Source: Harmothoe impar (Eukaryota > Annelida > Polychaeta > Phyllodocida > Polynoidae). Taken from it: a stretch of 64,000 nucleotides of DNA. Under the pieces are notes generated by a model that searched no databases, was not told where the DNA came from, and worked only from the letters and a program-made list of their open reading frames with translations. The stretch is from NCBI GenBank assembly GCA_947462335.1, contig OX381719.1, forward strand, positions 67,755,534 to 67,819,533, read 5' to 3'. Below are positions 10,325 through 19,064 of the stretch, in pieces (position 1 is the first letter of the stretch; each line of letters begins with the position of its first letter). Position numbers and translations under genes: made by a program.

Positions 10325-11339
10325 TCAGGTGACAGCGGTGGTCTATAAAACAACGAGGAGTGAAGTCTGAAATAACGGCAAGGGGTGTGTCGTACAATTT
10401 GCTCTCTTTGTCCGAGTCTGCAGTTAGTGCTTGGTGTGAAGTGGGCTGTTCCAGGTTTTGATTCCCTTTTTTATACAGAGGGTTTCTGAACATGTCACCG
10501 GTGGGATCTTCCCGAGCCAATACATTTTTAAAGTCCGAGAACCCCTCTGATCATTTCACTGTCTTCCTAAATCTGGCGGCGTCGTCCAATAACTTTATTA
10601 TATTTATTCCACTCTCAGGAGGTTTTTCTTCACCCAACATCTTGCTCACCATGCCTTGTTCGTCCAATTTCACCAAGTCAGAGCGTCGCAGTGTGTCAAA
10701 CAATTTAGTGCTCTGAGATTGATGTCTCATTGGAGCGCTGTAGAGCACTTCCAGAAGAATTCGCTCATCCGGAGTCTCGACGGGAAATGTAGCACCAGCT
10801 ACTAATGATGGTATGTTGCTGTTGTTTGGGTTTGAGAGGAGAAATTGTAACCTGTTCAACAACTTCTTGTATTTAATCATTTTCTGGCCCGATTCCAAAT
10901 TAGGGTCGTTCAACACAAAGTCCAACTCTCTGTAGACAAACTTTAGCACTTTGTGTAAATACTGCGTTAGAGTGTAAACCTTGTTCAGCTTTTTTGCGGT
11001 AATAAGTCATTTTGGGTTTTGTGGTGGTGCTAGTGGTGGTGGTGGTAGTCGTAGTGGTAGTAGTTTTGGTGATGGTAGTGCTGTCCGTAATAAAGGATGG
11101 TCCCCGGTACTGGTGACGGTAGCAGTTGGTGCTTCGGTGTCGGTGGAGAATGCGGAGCGCTGTTCATGTTGAACATGAGGAGAATAATTAGTAGAAGCAA
11201 GAGCGCTACTTGTGAGAAGAAGGCCACCAACCAAAGCAGGTGCCACATCCGTAGGTCCTCGAAACTTAGAGAGAAGTCTAGGGTCGACGAGAGCCAAACG
11301 CTTATAGTGTTGCTCTTCTTCCCGGTCTGTCATCGACAT
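10317..11339 (-). pseudogene. Conserved Maverick helical protein, frame broken by two TGA codons
   Basis: Three open segments lie in one uninterrupted minus-strand frame. Segment 1 (11339-11010) starts MSMTDREEE, carries LALVDPRLLSKF and ends in a Pro-rich tract. A TGA at 11007-11009 follows. Segment 2 carries YRELDFVLNDPNL and KYKKLLNRLQFLL, then a region ending LRRSDLVKLDEQG. A TGA at 10551-10553 follows. Segment 3 begins SEGFSDFKNVL. The order of an LVP-like N-terminus, an 'IL-D-x-x-L...KxxxYxxxLxRL' helix, a Leu-rich 'L...L..V..DEQG' block and a 'G(W/F)..F...L' C-terminus is that of a protein conserved next to the capsid genes in many animal Mavericks. Its role in the virion is not known to me. 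There is no indel, only stops, over more than 1 kb. Confidence 0.7.
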
Positions 11340-11371
11340 AGCAGTGGTGGCGACGCGGCGAAGGAGGAGCT

Positions 11372-11620
11372 CTAGACACCAAGGATGCGTTTAATAAGAG
11401 GCAAGGCCAGACCTATGAGAGCCGGAAGAATAAAATCACCCTCCTGAACCAACCTGGCTCATTTCTTTTTGATGGAAGTACTTTTCTTGGCCACCGTCCT
11501 TAACACGTCAGCACATTCTCTGAGACTTTCCAGTTGAGCCTCCGAGAGTGAAATGTTTCCCACCAGTAAATTCTGGCAGAAGTCGATCAGTGTCGTGATC
11601 AAATCGTCACATCCAGAGCT
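11372..11620 (-). pseudogene. Small Polinton protein: helical half plus hydrophobic C-terminus, one TGA
   Basis: An 83-codon minus-strand frame directly after the ATPase. Its first half contains LLVGNISLSEAQLESL followed by a basic stretch STSIKKK. A TGA at 11459-11461 interrupts it. The same frame then continues with GDFILPALIGLALPLIK and ends at a TAG. The order of Gly-Asn-Ile/Val-Pro-like helix, Lys/Arg cluster, Gly-rich turn and hydrophobic tail matches the short conserved protein found in many animal Mavericks, likely a membrane-active or core protein. No in-frame ATG is visible, and the frame opens inside the end of the ATPase gene. Assignment is by pattern recognition, so the exact function is uncertain. 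Confidence 0.68.
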
Positions 11621-12318
11621 CACAATATGTACACATGAACAAAGACGATCTGGTCGTATATAGACGGAGAGAGGACCGTATCCTTAGGTCGTCCGGTGTT
11701 GTCTGCTAGAAGTCCAGCAGAAGGTATGAGTGAGGCGGCTTTCAAGAGCTCATGGGTAAATATAATAGACAAGGTGGTCGAGTGGGACGGAAACACCTGA
11801 CGAGACAGAGCCGCTATCTGTCCCATGTCACAAGGGTTCTTGAAAACGAGTATGTAGTGAGCGATCAAACTCATAGTCCGGAATTGAGGTGATTTCAGAA
11901 AGAGGTTTTGAGTGATGTATATCACACTCATGTTCCAGTGATGCAAATACTTGGTGAATATGTCTGCTACCACTTGCTGATTCAAGCTACTTATTAAATT
12001 GTCCAATATGAAAAGAGTATGAGGTGGGAGAGGGGAAGATTCTTTTGCTTCTTCATCCCTCTCTATATCTTCTTTCTCGGGGTGTCCTTCTCTGAATTCC
12101 ACTCCGTAGTCTTTTTGCATTTTTTCAAAGAGCGGTTGCCACTCACTGTAATGGTAAAAAACTTGTTCCACAGGTGGTGTGACAAAGTTGCTAATGTCAC
12201 TAATGAAGAGATCCACCAAACACAATTTTTCACAGCCTGACGGTCCACTGATGATACAACTGAATGGTCAAGGATCGAAATCTATTTCTGTAAAAGGTTT
12301 CGTTTTTTCACGCCACAT
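11620..12318 (-). pseudogene. Polinton FtsK/HerA-type genome-packaging ATPase, one in-frame TGA
   Basis: In Polintons and adintoviruses this ATPase pumps DNA into the capsid. The minus-strand frame runs from an ATG at 12318 (MWREKTKPF) to the stop at 11620, 233 codons including stops, which is close to full family length. Counting from that ATG, the visible motifs are a Walker A loop GPSGCEK at residues 25-31, a Walker B-like LFILDN near 102-107, the highly characteristic YITQNLF at about 134-140, and HYILVFKNPCD after it. Two defects are seen. Codon 17 is TGA (12268-12270), just ahead of the Walker A loop. The last glycine of the usual GxxGxGK loop is glutamate and the residue after the lysine is leucine, not Ser/Thr. 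The gene overlaps the small gene at 11372-11620 by one base. Family identity is secure; activity is very unlikely as read. Confidence 0.9.
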
Positions 12319-12322
12319 TTCA

Positions 12323-12466
12323 ACGTAACAGCCACAGTAACAGTAGCAGCAGCAGTAGCAGATGTAGCCGTAGCAGCAGCAGCAGAGTAGTAGCAGCAGA
12401 GTAGCAGCAGCAGCAACAGGTAACAGAGACACAGCAGTAGCAGTAGCAGTAGCGTGGTAGTAGTGT
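12323..12466. repeat. CAG/TAG triplet microsatellite upstream of ATPase
   Basis: About 140 bp of cag, tag and gta triplets, degenerate, ending a few bases before the ATPase ATG (minus strand). On the minus strand it reads as CTG/CTA triplets, a low-complexity tract resembling the GCT tract of the plus-strand gene at 15972-16368. Confidence 0.9.
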
Positions 12467-12789
12467 TTCTCCGTGTTACGCTAAGTGATGAATGCTTCTG
12501 GGAAGAGAGGTGTAATGAGGTTGTTGTCCTTACATGTCACAGCCCCCTGACAATTTAAGATACTTTTTATATCTTTTTTCTTATTTAAAATTTATTTTTT
12601 TCACTCTGTTTCAAACTGTATCAGCCATGAAATTAGAATTAGCTATAATTACAAATGATTTATCATTGAGAAACTTCTTTTAATTCAATTTGAGTAAAGT
12701 CTACCGCTTTTCCCTTTTTTCCCTTTATTATAAATTAAACCTATTTCTTCAATGACCTCTGTAAAATAAACAACGGTGTTTTGACATCA

Positions 12790-13107
12790 CTAGATCAGAA
12801 AATTTATCAGGGAAAGATGTACAAGGTCAAAATAAGCAAATTGGATGATAATCGTCAAAGAAAAATGTCTCCTTTTTTTTAGTTCATTTACGTGATAATA
12901 GATTTGATAACAGGTGACAACATTGAAACATTTAGAAAAGGAGTCGAGATCGGCAATCACACACACCCAACGAGTGGGAGGCAAAGTTACCAGCAGATAA
13001 CAAACATCGCCTTCAAATTTTTTCATGGCACTTATTCTGACCGAGTTTGAAAACTCTTTTGTTTCATGAAACGCCCAACGAATGGGTGCACTGAGAGTAG
13101 TCATCAC
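12790..13107 (-). CDS. Unidentified 105-residue ORF overlapping the previous by TGATG
   Basis: Starts MMTTLSAPIRWAF. The first 60 residues look protein-like (alternating hydrophobic blocks such as VCYLLVTLPPTRWVCVIADLD). The last 40 are AT-rich and may be read-through past a lost stop. The ATG overlaps the stop of 13104-13328, so the two frames may be one gene split by a frameshift, or coupled ORFs. No family recognised. Confidence 0.4.
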   Translation of the reverse strand: MMTTLSAPIRWAFHETKEFSNSVRISAMKKFEGDVCYLLVTLPPTRWVCVIADLDSFSKCFNVVTCYQIYYHVNELKKRRHFSLTIIIQFAYFDLVHLSLINFLI

Positions 13108-13328
13108 ATAGTAATAGAGTAAACACTTATCTTTGAAGATAGCTTTAGGCCACGCTTTCCTACTTTCACTTTCATTTTTTTAATGAGAAAAGTGCTCTCT
13201 GCCTCAAAAGAGGCGTGATTTTGAAATATGTGATATTTTATAGTTTCAGACAAATAGACAGATGGACTTTTCCACATTATAGCTCGGAAATTTAGTCTAG
13301 TTTCAGCAGAAAGAAAACAAAAAGACAT
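13104..13328 (-). CDS. Unidentified 74-residue ORF downstream of a TATA promoter
   Basis: Starts at ATG 13328 (MSFCFLSAETR), about 290 bases after the minus-strand TATA box. The C-terminal half is Lys-rich (IKKMKVKVGKR). It ends in ATG-TGA, and its stop overlaps the ATG of the next ORF as TGATG. The family is not recognised. Being first in the block and behind a promoter makes it a plausible real gene, possibly the 5' part of a gene that continues in the next frame. Confidence 0.4.
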   Translation of the reverse strand: MSFCFLSAETRLNFRAIMWKSPSVYLSETIKYHIFQNHASFEAESTFLIKKMKVKVGKRGLKLSSKISVYSITM

Positions 13329-13614
13329 GTTTTAAAGAGAAAAAAAGAAAGAAATTTCCTAGCGAGTGAAATAAAATAAAGCGCTCATAAAGGAAAAAGA
13401 AGTGTAAAATCGATTTAATTGGTGGTGATAGTCATGGTAGTGGTGGTGGTGCCGGCTGTGATGGTGGTTGTGACCGTTAGTGTGAGAGTGGTTGTGCCGG
13501 CAGTGGTGAGGGTCCCGTCCGTTGCTGACAGTCGAGGTGGTGATGATGGTGTTACTTGTTGTGTCCAAGAAGAGAGCTAAGCTGTGATCTACTTTTCCAA
13601 GAGAACAGATCGGT

Positions 13615-13622
13615 CTTTTATA
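13615..13622 (-). promoter_or_regulatory. Minus-strand TATA box with CAC-rich leader
   Basis: TATAAAAG on the minus strand. The following about 170 bases are rich in CAC/ACC triplets (plus-strand 13420-13580), the same style of leader as the plus-strand promoter at 15853. It points into the minus-strand Polinton block, so it is the likely promoter of at least its first ORFs. Confidence 0.6.
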
Positions 13623-13625
13623 CAC

Positions 13626-14462
13626 CTGAGAAGAGAGCTAATTTCATTTGAAGCTGGATCCTTTTCACCCCAGGGTCACCACCCCGCATAATGGCTTATC
13701 TACAGAGGTAATTAAAGCCAATGAAAAAATGGGGTGTCGTGCGTCATTGTAACGGTAGGGTGCCATGCATGTAAGCTCTCTTTTCTTTATTATAAGTGAA
13801 GCCCTGATGGAGGAGGGGGGCACTCCCTATGTTTGCTATAGTAACCAGGTGTGAACATCGATCACCTCAAATTTTAGACACTTATCACAAAGGAAAAATT
13901 TAACAAAATAGCAGCCTTATAACCGCAAATTGAGCAAAATAAAACAGCCTAATCAATAGAGACCACAATAGAAAATGTCCTTATTGAAACTGTCGAAGGA
14001 TTCTGGCTATTAATAATGGACAAGGCGATGAGTGGACTTGGGCCAGTATAAATAAATGGCCTATTTATTAAATAAGAAAAAAAAAACAAGAGGAAAAAAA
14101 AACACACACATAAGCAGATAAGCAATGTCTAAGCACAAGCACAGCCGATAGCTGTTAGTGAAGCCAAGCAAGCGAGTAACATGGTAACCTAGCAACCAGC
14201 TGAGTGATACCTCAAATCTCCACTAGGTGGGGGTGCAGTGGCAGTACCTACCCACAGTCTGTTAGTTCATGCAGCTACCACACGGTGTCCTGGCGGTGCT
14301 GGTTGGGTATAAAAACATCTCATATCAATGCCCGAAACAATGGGTTGTTTCTACCTATAAACAAATGTTCAAATAAACACAAAATGTAAACATAAACCTA
14401 CCCTAATCTGCAAGAAATATAAAAGATCTGTGTTTAATGTTGAGAAATGGAAAACTAGTAAA
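13626..14462. other. Noncoding stretch between the minus-strand promoter and piggyBac-like element
   Basis: AT-rich sequence with A-tracts (about 14077-14102) and no ORF of protein-like composition. I see no tRNA, no known repeat signature and no clear promoter beyond the one at its left edge. The equivalents are 2975-3811, 33885-34721 and 54188-55024. Confidence 0.5.
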
Positions 14463-14466
14463 TTAA

Positions 14467-15568
14467 CCCTTATCATACTACGTTAAAAAAATCCTGTTTA
14501 ATACTACCTGGGGTCCAACTGGACCCCAGACTAAAAAAGGTTCCAACACAATGATGGGTAAAGATACAAACTTCATCTTTTGTATGTTCATTCTCTAGGA
14601 CATTAGGCATCTTCACAAGTAGTAATTATGTTATTATCATCAGGTTTGATATGTCTGTGTAAAACTTAATTCCTAGGAGAAAAAAAATGAAAAAACGATA
14701 AATAGTTGTCAATCTAAAAGTATATTGACTAAATGTGTTATTTTTGGTTAATATGGTAGATACCCTTTATATCGACATGCCTACCAAATTTATGGAAAAA
14801 GCCTGGGTCTTTTTTTCCATAAAACGACAAAATGTGTCATTTCGGGTGGGGTCTAGACAGATCCCAGCACTGTGTTAGACCTTATTCCTGCAGCAGAGAA
14901 ACCACTTAAATGGCTGTGATGCTGTATTTGGCCTCCAGAAGTTCAAACTTGACAACTTGTACTTGAATAAAAGTCTTTACTATGTGAGGGATACATATTT
15001 TAATCAGATTTCATACATTTTCAGTAGATCATAGAAGACAGATGTATAGGATCTCATCTAGCCTTTTTTGTTCTGTGCAGAATGTTCTTCTAACCTAATC
15101 CCAAGTGTTTTCCCTACATATTGACACCTTCAGGGGCCCAACAAAAGTAAATAGAATGGTGCAAGTATCAACATTTGTCTGAGGATGTCAATATAATGCA
15201 TGGAGATCTGACATCATCACATATCACCTATTGTGACATAAATGACACTAAATGGTTGTCTACAATTAGGTTTGTGGTGTAATCAAAATAAAATGCAAAG
15301 CAGGGGACCCTTTGTCCATGTTCTATTAGAGCCAAAGTATATATTCTTTTATAATGGATTTGACTGGGGTCCAAGTGGACCCAGAGGATTATTGTTCTGA
15401 GCAAATTAATTCCTGGGGATCTGCACATGATATTCAGGCATTTTGAATAAAACTATATTTGTGACAATTACATAAATTTTGGTGAAGTTCAGAACACTAC
15501 TTCTATGTTTTTTTTACAAGAAAGTACATGCCTGGGGTACGGTTGGACCCCAGGTAGTAAGATAAGGG
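14467..15568. mobile_element. Non-autonomous piggyBac-like element (1,102 bp) with TTAA flanks
   Basis: Bounded by TTAA at 14463-14466 and 15569-15572. The ends are inverted: the left begins CCCTTATCATACTAC and the right, read in reverse, begins CCCTTATCTTACTAC. Just inside each end is a GGGTCCA...TGGACCC palindrome (about 14515-14528 on the left; a degenerate form at about 15534-15553 on the right), and a third lies at about 15365-15382. TTAA duplication, CCC termini and GGGTCC-type subterminal palindromes are features of piggyBac transposons. No transposase reading frame remains, so it is a MITE-like derivative. The small ORF 15228-15428 on the minus strand has no recognisable domain. Confidence 0.82.
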
Positions 15569-15852
15569 TTAAGTTGTCATTTGAGAGTCTTTTTCAGTAA
15601 TTCCACCTTAAAAGTACCAATAAATCGCTCCTTTTCAATAGTTTATAGTGAGCCTTTTTTTCAACGTTTTTTTAAGACCCCTTTTTTTTCACTTGTGGCA
15701 GCTGAATTCTCTGAGGTCATCCTGCAGTGTAAGGCAGGTAAGTGAAATATGTCATACACCCCCTGAGCGCTGACCCTGCTGACAACAGGATTAGCTCCCT
15801 TTCAACCCTTTCGAGTTGAGACGGCTGTAAAGAGGCTTATCTCAGGAAACAC

Positions 15853-15860
15853 TATATAAG
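15853..15860 (+). promoter_or_regulatory. Plus-strand TATA box, initiator and CAC-rich leader
   Basis: TATATAAG is followed 30 bases later by an initiator-like TCATTC (about 15881-15886). A leader of about 85 bases rich in CAC/ACC triplets then leads to ATG 15972. The spacing is what RNA polymerase II core promoters show. This is the clearest promoter in the unit outside the DIRS element. Confidence 0.72.
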
Positions 15861-15971
15861 AGCGAGAGTGAACACCGGTTTCATTCACACTCATCTACTA
15901 CTACCACGACGACGACCGCCCTCACCACCACAACCACCACCCCCACCACCACCACCACTACAACAACCAAC

Positions 15972-16368
15972 ATGATGATACAAGCACAGTCAGTGCGACA
16001 GTCTGCTGTAGAAGCCGCTGCTATAGAAGATAGGCCTGAAGTGACTGCTGCTGCCGCCGCTTCTGCTTCACAAGCTTTGACTACAGCTAATCTTGCTGGA
16101 AATGTTGCTACTGCTGCTGGCTGCTGCTGCTGCTGCTGTTGCTACGGATACTGATGCTACTGCTACTGATGCTGCTGCTGTCCAAGACACACCATCCTCA
16201 CCCGTGGAACAAGAAAATGGAGTATGCACCTTCACATACAAAATGATCCATGTAGAGGGTATGGAATTACCATCTCATAACATGGGAGCCTTCTACATGC
16301 AAGTACCCTTAGACCTCGGTCTTCATGTCGGTCTAACTAGAGAAAACACTATCCTGTATGTATGTTAG
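15972..16368 (+). pseudogene. Ala-rich short gene frameshifted in a GCT repeat
   Basis: The first frame starts at ATG 15972 (MMIQAQSVRQ), is Ala/Ser-rich, enters a run of GCT/TGC triplets and stops at 16154 after a Cys run. The next frame, open through the same triplet run, continues with TDATATDAAAVQDTP, then a non-repetitive C-terminus (VCTFTYKMIHVEGMELP, then HVGLTRENTI) and stops at 16366-16368. One extra G in 'gctgctggctgctgct' (about 16110-16122) accounts for the shift, so the ancestral product was probably about 130 residues. It has a well-formed promoter and is followed by a hairpin. Family not recognised; it could be a Polinton accessory gene or an unrelated host or element gene. Confidence 0.55.
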
Positions 16369-16402
16369 CAACGGTGAGCTATCATTATTGTTATTATTAC
16401 AA

Positions 16403-16443
16403 GTGAGGGCGCAAACAGATTACATCTGTTTGCTAGGCCTCAC
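16403..16443. other. Perfect hairpin 35 bp after the Ala-rich gene
   Basis: The inner stem gcaaacagat / atctgtttgc (10 bp) closes a 3-base loop tac. The outer stem gtgagg / cctcac adds 6 bp after a small asymmetric bulge. It follows the plus-strand gene, so it may act in 3'-end formation or mRNA stability, or be a cruciform. Confidence 0.75.
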
Positions 16444-16767
16444 TCGTTTGAGAAGACACTGGATTTACTATTTTGGAAGGGGTTGTGTCAGCTTTGGGCC
16501 TTGTTGAAATGAAGAGAAGGGTGTTGACTTGAAGAGGGTTGTGACTAGGTTGTCTCAGCAAGATAAAAGTAAATATTTATCATGAATATTTATACAAATA
16601 AGTTGAATATGAATGATACAGTACTATGCATGTTTTAAATACAAAACCAAGACTTCAATGCAGGAGTAAACAAGGATGATACAGTACCAAATGTCACCCC
16701 CCTCCCAAGTATAAAAAACGCAAATGAACTGGGAATAGATTTTTATATTACTTCAAGGTCTTTTTTT

Positions 16768-17158
16768 CATTGAGTTTGAGTTTGAGTTTAAATAGTCTTT
16801 ATTTTCACTTTTCATAATAACAATTACAACTGTCTTGTCCTTTTCAATGTAGTGAAAAGTCAGGCAGGCTGCTTTTAGGATTATACATCCCATTTATGGC
16901 AGCAACCTTTAACCTTTAAATGTATTTCAATGCTGCTCATGTACATAAGTATTAGTACAAAAATAGCTTATGACTAGAAAATATATAATATCAATTTCTT
17001 GGCCATCTTATATTCCTGGTGCAAGAAATGTTTACACTCACCTTTATTTGTGGTTTGGCGAAAATAATAACTCACATTACAAGCTACTCTGGTGGCAATT
17101 ATTAAGAAATTGCGACGAGAGGATATTATCACTACTTCCTTATTGGAAGGTAATGGGG
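16768..17158 (-). mobile_element. 3' end of a LINE (minus strand), left piece
   Basis: On the minus strand this ends with an AATAAAG signal followed by three CTCAAA-type repeats (plus-strand gagtttgagtttgagttt at about 16772-16789), the tail style of many CR1/jockey-like LINEs. It is read as the 3' UTR of the element whose reverse-transcriptase C-terminus lies at 23798-24406. The LTR element at 17159-23797 separates the two pieces. Confidence 0.6.
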
Positions 17159-17718
17159 TGTTGTAACATAACAACAATGAGAATAAATGTAATAACCAGG
17201 TTCTTTTATTCTGTCCAAGCCAACTCCCACTCCTGCCCTCTGCTCAGGGTCTCTCACACTCTGGGCCTCACATCTCCCTGGCCTCCAGCCACCAGGCCTC
17301 CTCCTGCCCACCCCAGCCCTCTGGTCCCGTCGCTGACTCCGTCCCTCTGAGTCTCTGGCCGTGTGATCGAAGTCTCAGTGACTACCCTCTCGTGGTGCCT
17401 TGTGCACCACATATATGCACCTATTTCTCCCGGGCTGGAGGGAGCGCCGGGAGCCGGTGGCCGTTACCTCATACACCGAAATAGCCATACTCTCTTCCGA
17501 GTGGTCCAAACCGACATCACGTCACATGCATTCTCCAATCACATACAATCACACCACATCGGACCACATCCACCCTCCCATACCCCCGTCTGGAACCAAT
17601 TCCAAGAAGCTAGAAGGGGAGGGTGGTGGAAGAAGCAATCGACGCAAACTATAGATTAAATACAATTACATAGTGAATAATAATATAATTAACAATGGCC
17701 ATACATGGTTATATTACA
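17159..17718 (-). repeat. 3' LTR of the LARD-like element
   Basis: 560 bp. The terminal TGTTGTaacataACAACA is itself an inverted repeat. On the minus strand AATAAAAG lies about 60 bases before the LTR end, a fitting polyadenylation signal. Confidence 0.88.
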
Positions 17719-17733
17719 TCCCTCCCCTTTTTG
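17719..17733 (-). other. Polypurine tract of the LARD-like element
   Basis: The minus strand reads CAAAAAGGGGAGGGA directly against the LTR start TGTAATA. This is the expected plus-strand primer position. Equivalents are 37978-37992 and 58281-58295. Confidence 0.75.
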
Positions 17734-17899
17734 AAAAGTTTTTCTCCTGAAAAACAACACTGTTAGAACACACCAATACAACTGTAATGCATGCTCATCA
17801 GCAGTGAAGCATTAACCGTCAAATAAGAATAAAAATAAACATAACAAAATCTCAGTACTACAACTTCTACTACACCACACATCATAATACATTACTATC

Positions 17900-18590
17900 C
17901 TGTAAAGCTTAATCAGCTTATTCATTGACAGGCTAGAAATATTTATGAATTATCTCAAAACACCTCTACATACAATCTCAACATCTCGATACCATTATTC
18001 CTCTCCCAGAACCCTACATCTCATAACATATTACTCTTCTGCACAGCTTATCAGCTTATTTTAGCAGTTAAGCAAAAGTTATAGATACACTAGAATCCCC
18101 TTTATCACATCTACTTCTCATTTCCCTTCCTAACACATCTTGTAACACATCACCCTTCTGCTAAGCTAATCAGCTTATTTTCATTAGCAGTTAAGCAATA
18201 GATATACTAAAACACTAAAATAAGATTTCTCACCTCTACCCCATATCTCATTTTCTACCCCACCTAATAATAACAATTACCTTCATGCAAAGCTCATCAG
18301 CTTATTCATTGGCAATTAGATAATTGTTACAGATACAACAAAATTCAACACCTCACCAGTACTCATCTTTTCACTTCCTACTATATCTCATAACACATTA
18401 CCTTCATGCAAAGCTCATCAGCTTATTCATTGGCAATTAAATAACTGTTATAGATATAATAGAATTCAACTCCTCACCTCTACTTCTAACCTAACTTCAA
18501 ACATTAGAATCTACTTCTAATCCCACTTCACATTACATCATATCATTTACCAAGCATAGCTTATCAGCATGTTGCTCAGCAGTCAACTAA
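17900..18590. repeat. Degenerate ~120-130-bp tandem repeat, about 6 copies
   Basis: The core AGCTYATCAGCTTATTCATTGGCAATT recurs near 17905, 18047, 18166, 18292, 18413 and (most diverged) 18555, each followed by a GTTAYAGATAYA-like block. Confidence 0.75.
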
Positions 18591-18911
18591 TAATTCCATA
18601 TAACATTGTTTCCAACTCTCATGTCCCACCCCTGAAATACCAGTAATTGTGCATGTGAATATATATGTAACTGCTGTAAACCATATACAGCAAAACAAAT
18701 GCAGGTAAATATAAATGGTTACATGTTAGTAAATATCCAATTACTGCAAACTGTATAGCACTTACAGTAAAGAATATGCAAGTAAATATAAGGGGTTATA
18801 AAAGAAATAGATAGGCAAGCTATATAATGTGCAAAGAATATAGCGAGAGTCCAAAACAAATGTTATTATACCATCACCACTAGCTACCTCGTTGTAGTCC
18901 TGTATGAATAC

Positions 18912-19064
18912 AGTCATTGGTGCTAGACAGATCAAATACGGTCGATGGTGCTAGATAAATCAAACACAGTCCTTGGTCCTAGATCAATCAAACACAGTTC
19001 TTGGTCCTAGGTGAATCAAACATAGTTCTTGGTCCTAGGTGAATCAAACATAGTTCTTGGTCCT
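18912..19064. repeat. 28-bp tandem repeat, about 5.5 copies
   Basis: Consensus agttcttggtcctaggtgaa followed by tcaaacat. Left copies are more diverged, and the last two full copies are identical. Confidence 0.9.

Larger units (their letters stand above)
1..10651. repeat. Tandem macro-repeat unit 1 (deleted short form)
   Basis: Base 1 matches 10652, 30911 and 51214, and colinearity continues from each point. This unit is 10,651 bp because it lacks the segment equivalent to 17132-26718 of unit 2. Its 1-6480 aligns with 10652-17131 and its 6481-10651 with 26719-30910. Differences from other units are scattered single bases plus a shorter CCT microsatellite. The phase point is arbitrary: the decayed gene at 10317-11339 spans the boundary. 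Confidence 0.97.
9094..13625 (-). mobile_element. Polinton/Maverick (adintovirus-like) remnant, copy 2
   Basis: A minus-strand block holding recognisable Polinton virion genes: packaging ATPase, small hydrophobic basic protein, helical protein, penton-like C-terminus and pVI-like protein. A TATA box at 13615-13622 opens the block. No terminal inverted repeats, integrase, PolB, protease or major capsid gene was found, so the block is a fragment of a normally 15-20 kb element and its outer limits are approximate. Every recognised gene has in-frame stops, shared with the other copies. The family assignment rests on motifs quoted in the individual entries. Confidence 0.8.

Noticed and set aside
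9138..12318. Alternative genetic code (TGA as a sense codon)
   Set aside because: Other frames here use TGA as a terminator and one Polinton gene has TAA instead. Decay of CGA codons explains the pattern more simply.
13626..14462. SINE or additional transposon in the stretch left of the piggyBac-like element
   Set aside because: There are short A-tracts but no A/B boxes, target duplications or inverted ends that I can support.
17363..17659. 98-residue and 84-residue ORFs in the LTRs
   Set aside because: They lie inside the LTR on the strand opposite to the element and have no domain. They repeat only because the LTR repeats.
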